Assembly: GCA_963575745.1 (NCBI GenBank)
Contig: CAUYUJ010002069.1
Coordinates: forward strand, 211,832 to 275,831
DNA length: 64,000 nt
Source of the DNA: Prorocentrum cordatum
Lineage: Eukaryota > Sar > Dinophyceae > Prorocentrales > Prorocentraceae
Reading direction: 5' to 3'
Positions within the stretch are counted from its first letter, which is position 1, and each line of letters begins with the position of its first letter. Under the pieces are notes generated by a model. That model did not search any database. It saw only the letters and a list, made by a program, of their open reading frames with translations, and had not been told where the DNA came from. The translations under genes were made by a program, and so were the position numbers. Shown piece after piece: positions 10,801-19,677 of this stretch.

Positions 10801-10985
10801 AGCCACAGAGGCCTGCGCACCGACGAGAAGGACAATAAAAAACAGGAGCCTGCGCAACGACGACGACGAAGACGACGACGTCGACGTGCTGCTTCTGTTC
10901 CTCCGCGACGCCCCAAGGTCCGCGGCCATGCTCGCGGAGGGCGAGGCAGATCGGCCACAACGGGGGGAGCTGTGGCCCTCACTCC
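10386..10985. other. no gene seen; short (ACG)n run
   Basis: Apart from a (GAC)n microsatellite at about 10,768-10,797 and another GAC-rich patch near 10,860 the segment is unique and has no supported feature. Confidence 0.4.
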
Positions 10986-10988
10986 CCC

Positions 10989-11220
10989 CATGGGGACCCA
11001 TCCGCTTCTCAGGCGATCGCAAACATGGATCAAGGGGGCGTGGATTAGCGACGGGTCCCGTTTCCATGGGACTCGCGGATTTCCGCCGCCGCGCGAGGCG
11101 GCACCTCCCGCATTTCGGGGAGGGCACCTCCCCCGATCCATGGATTTGGCGACCGCGCGCCAAATCCATGGATCGCTAATCCATGTTTGCGCGCCCCCGA
11201 CATGGGGACCTATCCGCTTC
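10989..11220. repeat. nested direct and inverted repeats around a hairpin
   Basis: CATGGGGACC-ATCCGCTTC occurs as a direct repeat at about 10,990 and 11,201. Inside it GCAAACATGG and GGATTAGCGA on the left face CGCTAATCCATGTTTGC on the right in inverted orientation. A perfect hairpin (next entry) sits in the right half. The whole resembles a small palindromic element. Confidence 0.6.
11135..11174. repeat. perfect 17-bp-stem hairpin
   Basis: GATCCATGGATTTGGCG is followed after ACCGCG by its exact reverse complement. The arm itself contains the palindrome ATCCATGGAT. Confidence 0.85.
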
Positions 11221-11414
11221 GGCGCTTCTCCCCAGACCTCCAACGCCCAACGCATGGGCAAAAATCAAGGCGGCGCCTTTTGTCGTGGTTCTCACTGTCT
11301 GGGTGGCGCTCGCCAGGCCCCCGGACCGTCAGGCAACTATCCAGGACAAGACGTTTGTCTCTGGGGTAGGAAGGGGGATGGTGGAAGGGAGGGGGAGGGG
11401 GATGGCGGAAGAGA

Positions 11415-11466
11415 GAGGAGGAGGAGGAGAAGGAGGAGGAGGAGGAGGAGGAGGAGGAGGAGGAAA
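11415..11466. repeat. (GGA)n microsatellite
   Basis: GGA triplets preceded by GGGGATGG/GGGAGGG runs. Confidence 0.85.
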
Positions 11467-12329
11467 ACCATCCAGAGCTTCGGGGGCCCAGCACGGAAGA
11501 GATCGAGACGTCGGAGGTCTGGGTCTCGGGAGGCCACCGGTCGCAGGGCGATTTCTCGGCCCCCAGTCCCCAGTCCCTGAGCTCCCCCCCAAAAAGATAC
11601 GAGTAGAGCATCGACTACTTACACCAGAATCAATGTTCTCGTCGAGTGTACGAGAATACACGGGCATTCTGCGTTGATCCGAAAAAAAAGGATCAATTTC
11701 GAGGCAAATGAATTCTGTAGTCGATCCCCCACTCGAAAGATGGCTGCTCAGACGAGAAGGGGAAACTCGGGGATACACCCCCAGGGGGGCTGTTCGGCTG
11801 CACCCCTATATTCAGGACGAGGGGCCCCCCATCATCCCCCCAAAGGCTGGGAGTGGGGTCGCCGTGCCCCTCGGGATCATCGACGGTCACGATGGGGCCC
11901 CCCGGAGAGAGGCACACGGTTCCCTTCGGTCCCAGACGCCCGGCGGTGTGGTTTCCTCCGTCCGCGGCCCCAGGGGTTTTGATCTCCCCGGGCGCAGCCT
12001 CTCACCCCTGGTCCGGCCTTGATGGTGCCGGGGGCCGAACAGTGGGGGCGGCCAAGATGGGGGTGATGGCCACGGAGTGTGGGGTATCATGGCCAGGGCC
12101 ATGGTGTTCCCCCAGGTTTCGTGACCCCCCCCGTCCTCTTTCAGTGCGTCCCTCGGCCCCCCTCTGCCGCGCGCGTGCCTCGGGCAGTGACTCGCGAACA
12201 CGGTCGCGGGGCTGAAATACGGACCACTGTGGGCCGAGGAGCGTTTTCGGGCGGTTCCTTGGACCTGGGTCGGGGAACCTGTCTGTTTGGCGTTCCTGAT
12301 GCTAGCGCGCTGGCTGTCCCCCTCGTGGA
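11467..12329. other. no feature seen
   Basis: Unique sequence rich in CCCC/GGGG runs (11,770-11,910). Open frames on both strands lack distinctive composition. Confidence 0.4.
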
Positions 12330-12530
12330 CGCCCCCCCCCTCGGACGCCCCCGAGAGCAAAGCAAGCATCCTTCGGGGGTCCGGCCAGGACGACGACGGG
12401 GACGCCGACGAGGAGCTCGCCGGTGCGGGCCTGGAAGGCGACGCCGCGGAGGAAGAGCCGGCGGCGAGCCGCTCCCGCTCGCGGAGGTCTCGCTCGAGGA
12501 GGACTTCCCTCTCTTCCAGACGGGGGGGGG
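12330..12530 (+). CDS. probable exon with acidic region followed by RS domain
   Basis: A GC3-rich frame reads DAPESKASILRGSGQDDDGD, continues ADEELAGAGLEGDAAEEEP and then turns into SRSRSRRSRSRRTS. Acidic-to-RS transitions of this type occur in SR-type splicing factors and other nuclear speckle proteins, which is family knowledge; no RNA-recognition motif is visible nearby. The open frame runs on to TGA near 12,620 but the bias fades after the poly-G run at about 12,523, so the exon probably ends there. Exact splice sites were not resolved. Confidence 0.42.
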
Positions 12531-12615
12531 GTCGGCAGCAGCTGGTTGGGGCCTCGTGTGGCCTCGAGGTTCCCTCTCTCGAGTGCATTCGCGTGCGTTA
12601 CCATTGGGAGATCGA

Positions 12616-12735
12616 CAAGTGAGCGCCGATTTAGTATCGATTTAGCGTCGATGGGCGTCGAACAGCTCTGACCAGCGTCGGTTAAAGTTAGCCTCGATTC
12701 GCAAGATGCCATGGGAGGCTCCCATGAGTTGCCGC
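12616..12735. repeat. AGCGTCGATT-rich repeat with hairpin, copy 1
   Basis: Units of AGCGTCGATT lead into TCGATTCGCAAGA, then CATGGGAGGCTCCCATG (a perfect 8-bp-stem hairpin) and GAGTTGCC. The same order occurs at 41,665-41,800, indicating a dispersed element. Confidence 0.7.
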
Positions 12736-13065
12736 AGAAGGGGGGTCGGATCGAGGTCCCAGGCCTCTGGAGGAGTGATCTCTTCACTCCCGTCTTCTGT
12801 TGTTGGCACTTCTTCATTCCTTCGGCCTTCGGGGGCCGTTTCTCGGGGCCCGGGACAGTCGAAGATGGGCCCAGGACGGAAACCTGATCCCCGGGGAGGT
12901 GGTGCGGAGCTCTGGGGCCAAGGATCGAACAAGGGTCGCACTGTCGGATGTCTGGGTCGGAGGGTTTGGGCTCGAGATTCGAGGAGGTGTTTCGCCATCT
13001 CCCTCAGAGGAGAAATCATACAGCCATAGGGGGAGAAACCTACGGTCAGAGGTGTGAGCTCATCT

Positions 13066-13261
13066 AGGCCTCCCAGATGGGGTTGGAGTAGATTGGGGTC
13101 GGAGGATCGCGCCGCATCGCCGATGCGGCTCGATGTAGAGCCCGACATTCTCCACGCTGACGTCGCTGATGCGCCGCCGCAGTCGCCGACGCATCGTCGT
13201 TGCATTGGCGATGTGGCGCGATCCTTGGACCCCACCTACTCGGACCCCACCTGGTAGGCCT
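13066..13261. repeat. fold-back element with ~60-bp inverted arms
   Basis: The left arm (13,066-13,127) and right arm (13,203-13,261) are imperfect reverse complements; both outer ends are AGGCCT and both inner ends carry GCGCGATCC and a GCGATG block. About 75 bp separates the arms. Size and shape fit a MITE-like or fold-back element; no target duplication was confirmed. Confidence 0.7.
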
Positions 13262-13444
13262 CTCGCCCGGCATTTCGCGCCGCCGCCGGGTCCTGGCCCG
13301 CGACGCCTCGGCGCGTCGCGCCAGCCGCTTGGCAGTGCCGAGTCGTCCACGCGAGTCTCTTCCAGCCTGCCGCCCCGCGAAGCGAGCGACACGCGATCCG
13401 CCTGCAAACGAAGAACAGGGGGAAAGAACCAACTGCGCACCTAT

Positions 13445-13775
13445 CGGGACACCACTGGGGACACCATCGGGACACCATCGAAATACCACCGGGGCAGCAT
13501 CAGGACACCAATCGGGACACCAATTGGGACACCGACGGGACACCGACGGCGGGACACCGACGGCAGGACACCGACGGAAAGCCGACGGGACAACGACGGA
13601 GCACCGACGGGACACCGACGGGACTTCGACGGGACACCGACGCGATACCGACGGGACACCGACGGGAAACCGAGGATATCGACGGGACACCGACGGGACA
13701 CCACGGCAGCATACCGACGGGCCACCGCCAGCGGACACCGATGGGATACCGACGGGACACCATGACGGGACAACC
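13445..13775. repeat. 12-bp minisatellite GGGACACCGACG
   Basis: More than twenty units of about 12 bp (GGGACACCGACG and variants, with GGGACACCATCG at the start). Thr/Asp/Gly- or Pro/Val/Ser-rich readings are products of the repeat. Confidence 0.9.
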
Positions 13776-14159
13776 TGGCCACCGCCCGCCCACTTGGGGA
13801 GGTTCGGGCAATTGTCTTGCCCCGCCCTAGCAACAACGGTGCCATTCCCCTCGCCCGCCCACGCAGCTTCGCCTCGCCCGCACGCACGACACGAACCCGA
13901 AACCGAAACCGATTTCCTGGTGGGGGGCTCTCCGTTCCACTTCGACTCCCCCCCCCCCCAACCTCCGATCATTTCTCTGAGGTCCAAGCGGGTTTCTGGG
14001 ATCAGCGGTTTGGGCCCCCCTGGCGGCGCCTCTGGCGCCGCCCCTGGCGCGCCCCGCGCGCCAGGGAGGCGGATCCAGCGCCGATGCAAGGGATCCGCCC
14101 AGACCTCCGAGACATTAATTGTTATGGTCACGCAGTTTTTTGTTCCCGTCTGGGATTGA

Positions 14160-14400
14160 TGCTGTCGCCTCCTCCCTCCTTCCTCCTCCCTCCTCCCTCC
14201 TCCCCCTCCTCCTCCTTCTTCTCCTCCTTCTTCTCCTCCTCCTCCTCCTCCTTCCTCTCCTCCTCCTCCTCTTCCTTCCTCCTCCTCCTCCTCCCTCCTC
14301 CTCCTCCTCCTTCTCCTCCTCCTCCTCCCTCCTCCTCCTCCTCCTCCTCCTCCTCCTCCTCCTCCTCCTTCTCCCCGTCCTCCCTCCTCCTCCCCCTCTG
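14160..14400. repeat. (CTC)n microsatellite
   Basis: About 240 bp of CTC/TCC triplets with short CTT and CCC interruptions; longest pure part near 14,340-14,370. Confidence 0.95.
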
Positions 14401-14624
14401 GGCTGATCCTCATTCGCCTTGATCTGGGTGGCCCAAGCGATCATCATTAGGCGTGGTGCTCGCGCCTCAGCGCCGGCCACATGCCCAAGCGGGTATTGGG
14501 CTGCCGCTCGAGCGCCAGCCACAAGTACGTGCTGGGGCGCTTGGGGTATGCGTCTTGATGGGGTTGTCCCAGGGGGGTTGTCCGGGGATTTTCCCAACCC
14601 TCCCTTGGTTTGGTTTTCGTTTTG

Positions 14625-14660
14625 AAGAAAATACTCGGTCTATAGACCGAGTATTTTCTT
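14625..14660. repeat. perfect 36-bp palindrome
   Basis: AAGAAAATACTCGGTCTA is followed immediately by its exact reverse complement with no spacer. Flanking bases do not continue the symmetry. No terminator or replication role can be assigned. Confidence 0.9.
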
Positions 14661-14883
14661 AGGGTGGAGGGCAAAGGGTGACATCTGAAATGCCGTTTCG
14701 CGCAAAACATCGTCACCTGGCAATTTCCTTCCCCCTCTCGTCCGTCCTCTCCTTCTCCGTCTGCACCCCCGCTTCCCGCCTCCACCCCCATCATTGCCTC
14801 GTCCTCCTACACCTCCTCCTCCAAGGCTTATATTTTCCCTCCTCTGCCTCCCTCTCCCCCCCGTCCCCCTCCACCCCCTCATC

Positions 14884-14886
14884 ATG

Positions 14887-14965
<79 letters not shown>

Positions 14966-15063
14966 CCAGCATCAGCATCAGCATCAGCATCAGCATCATC
15001 ATAATCATCATCAGCATCAACATAATCATCATCAGCATCATCATCATCAGCATCATCATCAGC
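14884..15063. repeat. (ATC)n microsatellite
   Basis: About 25 pure ATC units followed by ATCAGC and ATAATC variants. Confidence 0.95.
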
Positions 15064-15115
15064 CCACCCCCGCCAATCGCTAATGGCAGCGGGGGGTGAC
15101 GCATCATTTTTCTGG

Positions 15116-15153
15116 GGAGACCCCCCTGCTCTATTAGAGCAGGGAGGGTCTCC
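15116..15153. repeat. 18-bp-stem hairpin
   Basis: GGAGACCCCCCTGCTCTA faces TAGAGCAGGGAGGGTCTCC across one T, pairing throughout except one bulged base. With the 36-bp palindrome at 14,625 it brackets the ATC microsatellite. Confidence 0.8.
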
Positions 15154-15204
15154 ACCTCCTTCTCGACCCCCACCCCCGCTCTCCTCTCAGCTCTCTCCTA
15201 TCGC

Positions 15205-15515
15205 GTCCTGCTTGGGGGCCGCGAAGTGTGAACCTGTCGCCACTTTCGAGGGCTGCCGGGGGAGCATCCAATCGGGACCTCGCCATCCCTGGGGGCTGCG
15301 AAGTGTGAAATGGTCGCCACTTTCGAGGGCTGGGGGGGCCCTCACAGTGTGGCCGCATGCAGATCCAAACGGGACCTCGCCATCCCTGGGGGGCTGCGAC
15401 GTGTGAATATGTCGCTGCTTTCGAGGGCTGCTGGGCCAGCACAGTGGGGTCACACGGAGATCCAAACGGGGCCTCGCCATCCTGCTGGGGGGGGGGCTGC
15501 GAAGTGTGAAATTCT
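15205..15515. repeat. tandem repeat, four ~80-103-bp units
   Basis: Each unit carries GCGAAGTGTGAA or GCGACGTGTGAA, a GTCGC-CTTTCGAGGGCTG block and CGGGRCCTCGCCATCC. Starts are near 15,215, 15,295, 15,392 and 15,495. A fragment of the unit recurs at about 17,376-17,430. Confidence 0.8.
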
Positions 15516-16735
15516 AGACGCTTCGCGTAACCCCACCAGATTGACACGCCCTCTGGACTTTTCCTTGCGGGCCGCAGGAAAAAAAGTAACCTCACCAGTT
15601 TTTGCACGTGCACTTGTTGCGTCGGCCTATGCGCCGTCGTAGCCAATTATCTCGCCCTGTGCCCCAGCCGAGACCGTCCCGCTTCCTGGATCTGTCCTTG
15701 GAGCCGCCAATCAAAAAGTAACCCCACCAGACTGTGCGCCGCTTGCACCGCCGGACTGCCTCGCCGTTTGGGCGCTCATTGGCTGGAGGACGCCGCTCGC
15801 ATGCCCAGCGACGTGGGGCTCCGCGTTCGCGTCTTGGGTGCCCCGGAGAGCTTCTTGGGGCCTCTTGGGAGCCTCTTGGAGGCCTCTTGGGCGCCTTTTG
15901 GGGTGGGGCCTCCTGAGGCCTCCTGGGCGCCTCTTGGAGCCCTCTTGAAGCGCTCTTGGGAACCTTGGGAGCACTCTTGGTCCATCTTGGAGCCATCTTG
16001 AGGCTTCGGATGGCCATCGGAAGCGAAAAGGCGAGAAAGCCAACAACATAGATTTCCTCAGGTTTGGGAAGGATTTTGGCATCTTCGGGGCCTCCTGGGG
16101 GAGCTCTTTGGCCACTTGGAGAGCCGTCTTGGAGCGGTCTTGGGGCCTCTTGGAGCATCGTGGGAGTCATTTTGAGGCATCTTGGGATATCTTGAGCCAT
16201 CTTGGAGGTCATCGTGGGCTCTCCCAGGCGCTCTTGGAATCATCTTAAGCAGTGTCCCCCCCGCCCCCCCCCCCTAGGAGGCCAAAATGTGGCCAAAACC
16301 TTAGTGACATGAATGATTTTGGCATTCTCGCCGAAGCCTCTTGGAGCGTCTTGGGTGCCTCTGGGGGCCTCTTGGGCTCTTGGGGGGTCTCTTGGGAGCC
16401 TCTTGGGGGCATCCTGGGGGCCTCTCTTGGGAGCCTCTTGGGGCCTCCTGGCCACCTCTTGGGGCCCTCTTGGGGAACCCTTGGGGGCCTTGGGAGCGCT
16501 ATTGGGGTCATCTCGGAGGAGATCGATCAAAGCAGGGGGGTCCCTAATTAGCTTTCCCCCCACAGGAGGCCAAAATGGGGCCAAAACCTTAGTAAAACCA
16601 ATGATTGTGGCTTCCTCGCCGAGGCCGTTTTAGACGCGCCGGCGCAGACCGCTCGCGGAACGCCCCGTCCAGGTTCATGGGAGGGGGTAGGGGGAGGGGT
16701 CAAGACCCCCTCCCCGCCCGCAAGCCATCTCGCTC
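15509..16735 (+). repeat. large GGCCTCTTGGG-family element
   Basis: The left side has three GTAACCYCACCAG motifs (about 15,528, 15,587, 15,719), the first preceded by AATTCTAGACGCTTCGCGTA as at 33,066. The body has dozens of GGCCTCTTGGG units in two blocks (15,840-16,000, 16,330-16,500) and a GGAAGCGAAAAGGCGAGAAA module near 16,020. The right part has GATCGATCAA, CCCTAATTA and GTCCAGGT modules in the same order as 33,376-33,520. It is truncated in the CCCCTCCCCG stretch at 16,735. Confidence 0.8.
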
Positions 16736-16834
16736 ACTCCCACCCGCCCTCCCAACACATACGTAGCACCCGAGTCTGGCCCGAGCCTCAGCATATTCAG
16801 CAGTCGTCTTTGGATGGGTAGCTACTGGGGGCCA

Positions 16835-17100
16835 ATCCGCCGCCGCCACCGCCGCCGCCGCCGCCGCCGCCCGCCGCCGCCGCCGCCACGCCGCCGCCGC
16901 CGCCGCAGCCGCCGCCGCGTGCCGCCGCCGCAGCCGCCGCGCCGCCCCCCGCTGCCAAACCGCCTCCGCCGCCGCAGCCGCTGCCGTCACCGCCACCGCC
17001 GCCGCCGTGCCGCCGCCGCCGCCGCAGCCGCCGCAGCCGCCGCCGCCGCCGCCGCAGCCGCCGCAGCCGCCGCAGCCGCCGCCGCCGCCGCCGCCGCCAA
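16835..17100. repeat. (CCG)n microsatellite
   Basis: About 260 bp of CCG/GCC triplets with interruptions. Poly-Ala, poly-Arg and poly-Pro frames are open on both strands as a result; no gene is called. Confidence 0.9.
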
Positions 17101-17267
17101 GTGTACTCTGTATTGTTTTTTGACAAGGATGGTGGGGGGGGGGGCCGCATCGGTTTGGCTGCGCATGTTCCGAATTTGGAGGCAGAGTGTGTTTTGTATT
17201 GTTTTTTGCAAGGAATGGTGGGGGGGTGTTGTCATGGACCCTGGTTGGCCCCCAGTCGCCTGGGGGA

Positions 17268-17378
17268 GGGGGTGTTTATTAATAGGGAACAGTGATAAAC
17301 CCTTCCCCGAAGGGGAAGAGGGAGGGGTGGAACAGGAAACGCCCTATACCACCTACGCCCAGAGGGCTGGTGGGATTG
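17268..17378 (+). repeat. solo right end of the GGCCTCTTGGG family
   Basis: TAAACCCTTCCCCGAAGGGG, an AGGGGTGGAACAGGAAACGC block and ACGCCCAGAGGGCTGGTGGG match the right end at 33,541-33,622, but no GGCCTCTTGGG body precedes it. Confidence 0.75.
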
Positions 17379-17685
17379 CCACAACTTTCGAGTGCTGCTG
17401 GTGGGGCCAGGGTGTGAAACTGTCGCCATGCCGAATTGGCCACGCACACACTTCGCACGAGATAGATATCCGCCCTGCCCCGTCTCTTGCAGTGTTGCTG
17501 TCGCACTAGTGTCGGTACAGCTTGTGTCATCCGTTGGTGCCGACGGTATGGGCTTCCATTGAACGCAGTAAGGCACAGCGTGACGCTGGGGCCGTCGTCG
17601 CCACACCGCCGAGCAAGAGTTCCCGACTGGAGCTGTGCACATCGCCGCAGCCTCGCGGCCTGCGGGGAGACTCAGAGTGCGTCGG

Positions 17686-17872
17686 GGCTCAAGAGGCGGG
17701 GGTCGATGCCAACGGGGTCGGGTAGAGCGCTGGAACTTGCAAGATCCTGCAGGGCCAGGGTCGTACTGACCCGGGCTTGGGTGCAGGATCCTGCAGGATC
17801 CTTGCGGGATCTTGCAGGACCCTGCAAGGCCTGATTGACCGGGGTTTGCATTGACATGGGTTTTTGCGTCCC
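17686..17872. repeat. CTGCAGGATC-rich dispersed repeat, copy 1
   Basis: Begins GGCTCAAGAGGCGGGGGTC and contains AGATCCTGCAGGGCCAGGGT, TTGCAGGA and TTGACC units. It aligns with 36,864-37,095, which is longer by an extra internal unit. Confidence 0.75.
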
Positions 17873-17901
17873 CGGATGCGGTGGAGATTTGACATGCGGG
17901 T

Positions 17902-18040
17902 CGTTCCAGAAAGGACCTCGTCTTCGAGGGATCGATCAGTGGATATCTTCTCTTCGGCAGAAAGCCCGCAGGGCGGCGGAAGTGAAACGCGGGCGCCTCC
18001 TCTGGCAGAAGCTCGGCGGAAGCCAGCGGAAGCAAAAGTT
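17902..18040. repeat. GGCGGAAG-rich repeat, copy 1
   Basis: GTTCCAGAAAGGACCTCGTC and a TTCGAGG block lead into several GGCGGAAG/GCAGAAG units. It aligns with 19,337-19,470 in the same orientation. Confidence 0.7.
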
Positions 18041-18139
18041 GCGCCCCCAAGAGATGCCAGTTTTCGTTGGACCCAGGGTTTCTGGAACTCGCCACGTAGA
18101 CGAAACAGAAGTGCGAGTGTGAAGCTCAGGGAAGTTTGA

Positions 18140-18395
18140 AGCATGAGGAAAGCGTGTATATATTCACACACACACACATTTACATACACACATGTAGGTG
18201 AGATCCCGGGCCGGGTGCCCCCGGACCGGCACCACCCCTTTGTACATGGGGCCCATTCCCCCCTGGACGGCTTCTCCAGGAGGCCCCCGGGGTCCCGAGA
18301 CCGCCCGAGAGCTTTCCAAGAACGCCCAGGATGGCCTCCAGACGGCCTAAGAGGCCTCCAGGACGCCCCGAGAGAGCTCCAAGACACAAACAATT
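18140..18395 (-). repeat. CA/TA microsatellite plus short GGCCTCTTGGG-family block
   Basis: A CACACA/TACATA tract (18,155-18,200) borders a block in which CCAGGAGGCC/CCAAGA units read on the opposite strand to the 15.5-kb element (18,265-18,385). Confidence 0.6.
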
Positions 18396-18799
18396 TGGCC
18401 GAGTGTCTCCCCGGCGCTTGGCCCTGTGTGGACCAGGCTTGCTGGCCCTGGGTTAATTATCCGCACGTGCATCGGGCTCGCTGACTCCAAGCGCTCCGCG
18501 CACGATGAATGTGTTTACGTGCCAGTTTCCTGGAGCCTATCTTTATTATCTGCGATGGTAGCGCCCGTGACCAGCCCCGCCCCTCCTCCTTCCACCTCTG
18601 GTCGCGTCACGACTTGCGCCGGAGCCGCGTGGCAATTAGCCATTCCTACGCATTCCCAGGCGGCGCTGGCGCGAATCGTGACGTGACCTGCCCCCTTCCA
18701 CCCACCCCCGGTCACGCTCGTTATCGCCAGGGGATAAAGCAATTGTCTCATGGCTTTCCTGTCTGGCGTCGCGCAGATGTCAGGGGCAACGCTAGGGTC

Positions 18800-18952
18800 G
18801 GCGGCGACCGAGGGGGGGAAGTGAGAAGGAGAAGGGGCCTTCTGAGAGGTACTCTAAGCCTTCCCCGAAGACACAGAAAATTTCTCAGGAGGCCCGAGGG
18901 CTTCTGAGAAGTCCTGCCGCCGTCTGAGAGGGCCTTCTCCTCACTTCTCGGC
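18800..18952. repeat. TTCTGAGAAG fold-back family, copy 1
   Basis: GGCGGCGACCGAGGGGGGAA, GTGAGAAGG and CCTTCTGAGA open the element; AAGTCCTGCCGCCG and CTTCTCCTCACTTCTC close it in inverted orientation. Copies at 34,369 and 41,345 share the ends. This copy has the most degraded right arm. Confidence 0.65.
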
Positions 18953-18954
18953 CA

Positions 18955-19120
18955 CGCGCAGAGGGGTGTATGGGGGAGAGGGGAAGGCTTCTTAGAAGCA
19001 CCCATGCTTCTTAGAAGGCGCGGGCCTTCTCTGTAGATGTAGGGCCGGCGCCTTCTGAGAAGCAGCCTCCTTCTAAGAAGCCTTCCCCCCTCCCCCTGCC
19101 CCCGTGTGCGCGCCGCCAAG
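18955..19120. repeat. GCTTCTTAGAAGG dispersed repeat, copy 1
   Basis: GCCACGCGCAGAGGG, TAGAAGCACC, TGCTTCTTAGAAGG, GTAGATGTAGGGCCGGCGCC and AGAAGCCTTCCCCCC match 42,335-42,660 in order, but this copy lacks the ~170 bp present between the first two blocks there. Confidence 0.75.
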
Positions 19121-19336
19121 CTTCCCCCCCTCGCTCGCCGCCGAAATAGGCTCGAGGGCGGGACGAAGTTTCGAGGCTCGAGTAAGTTTCGGGCAGTTAC
19201 TCGTCGGTGCTCGGCGGCTCCGGGGCCTCGTTGGCCCCAGTTTCCCGCCCCAGGGTCACCGCCGCCCCGAGGGAAGCAAATAGAGGGTTGCACCCCCCAG
19301 GAGGGGAAAATAGAAAAGGTGCGGGGGACACATGGG

Positions 19337-19470
19337 GCGCTCCAAAAAGGGCCTCGCCTTCGAGGATCGAAGGAGTTGTAATCTTTTCCGCCGCGGAAGG
19401 CGGCGGAAGGTCGGCGGAAGTAAAACGAGGCTGCCTCCTCCGGCGGAAGCTGGCGGAAGGCCGGCGGAAG
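19337..19470. repeat. GGCGGAAG-rich repeat, copy 2
   Basis: CTCCAAAAAGGGCCTCGCCT, TCGAGGATCGA and then multiple GGCGGAAG units. It lies directly upstream of the retroelement and could be its 5' flank. Confidence 0.7.
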
Positions 19471-19677
19471 CCTCGACGGCTCGAGAGATATTAAGCGTGC
19501 TCTCTTGCGTGCTGGGTCGCAAGTCCCAGCCCGAAGCCCGACCATTCTCCCATACTGCCGCCATGGCCAGCGCCGTGAGGCGCAAGTGATGAGGGAGACC
19601 GACACGACTCCCAAGGTCGGTGAGGTGAGCGCTGGACTGCGGCACGACGGTCCTGAACCTGGAACTCGCGATAGACT

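Noticed and set aside
14625-14660. Rho-independent transcription terminator
   Set aside because: There is no T-run typical of bacterial terminators and the context is eukaryotic; the palindrome is reported only as structure.
15980-16300. Dinoflagellate spliced-leader RNA gene
   Set aside because: Words such as CCATCTTGAGG and GGCCAAAA look partly similar, but the conserved leader with its GT donor is not present here or elsewhere that I could see.
16835-17260. Poly-Ala/poly-Arg proteins on both strands
   Set aside because: Products of the CCG microsatellite; no flanking coding sequence.
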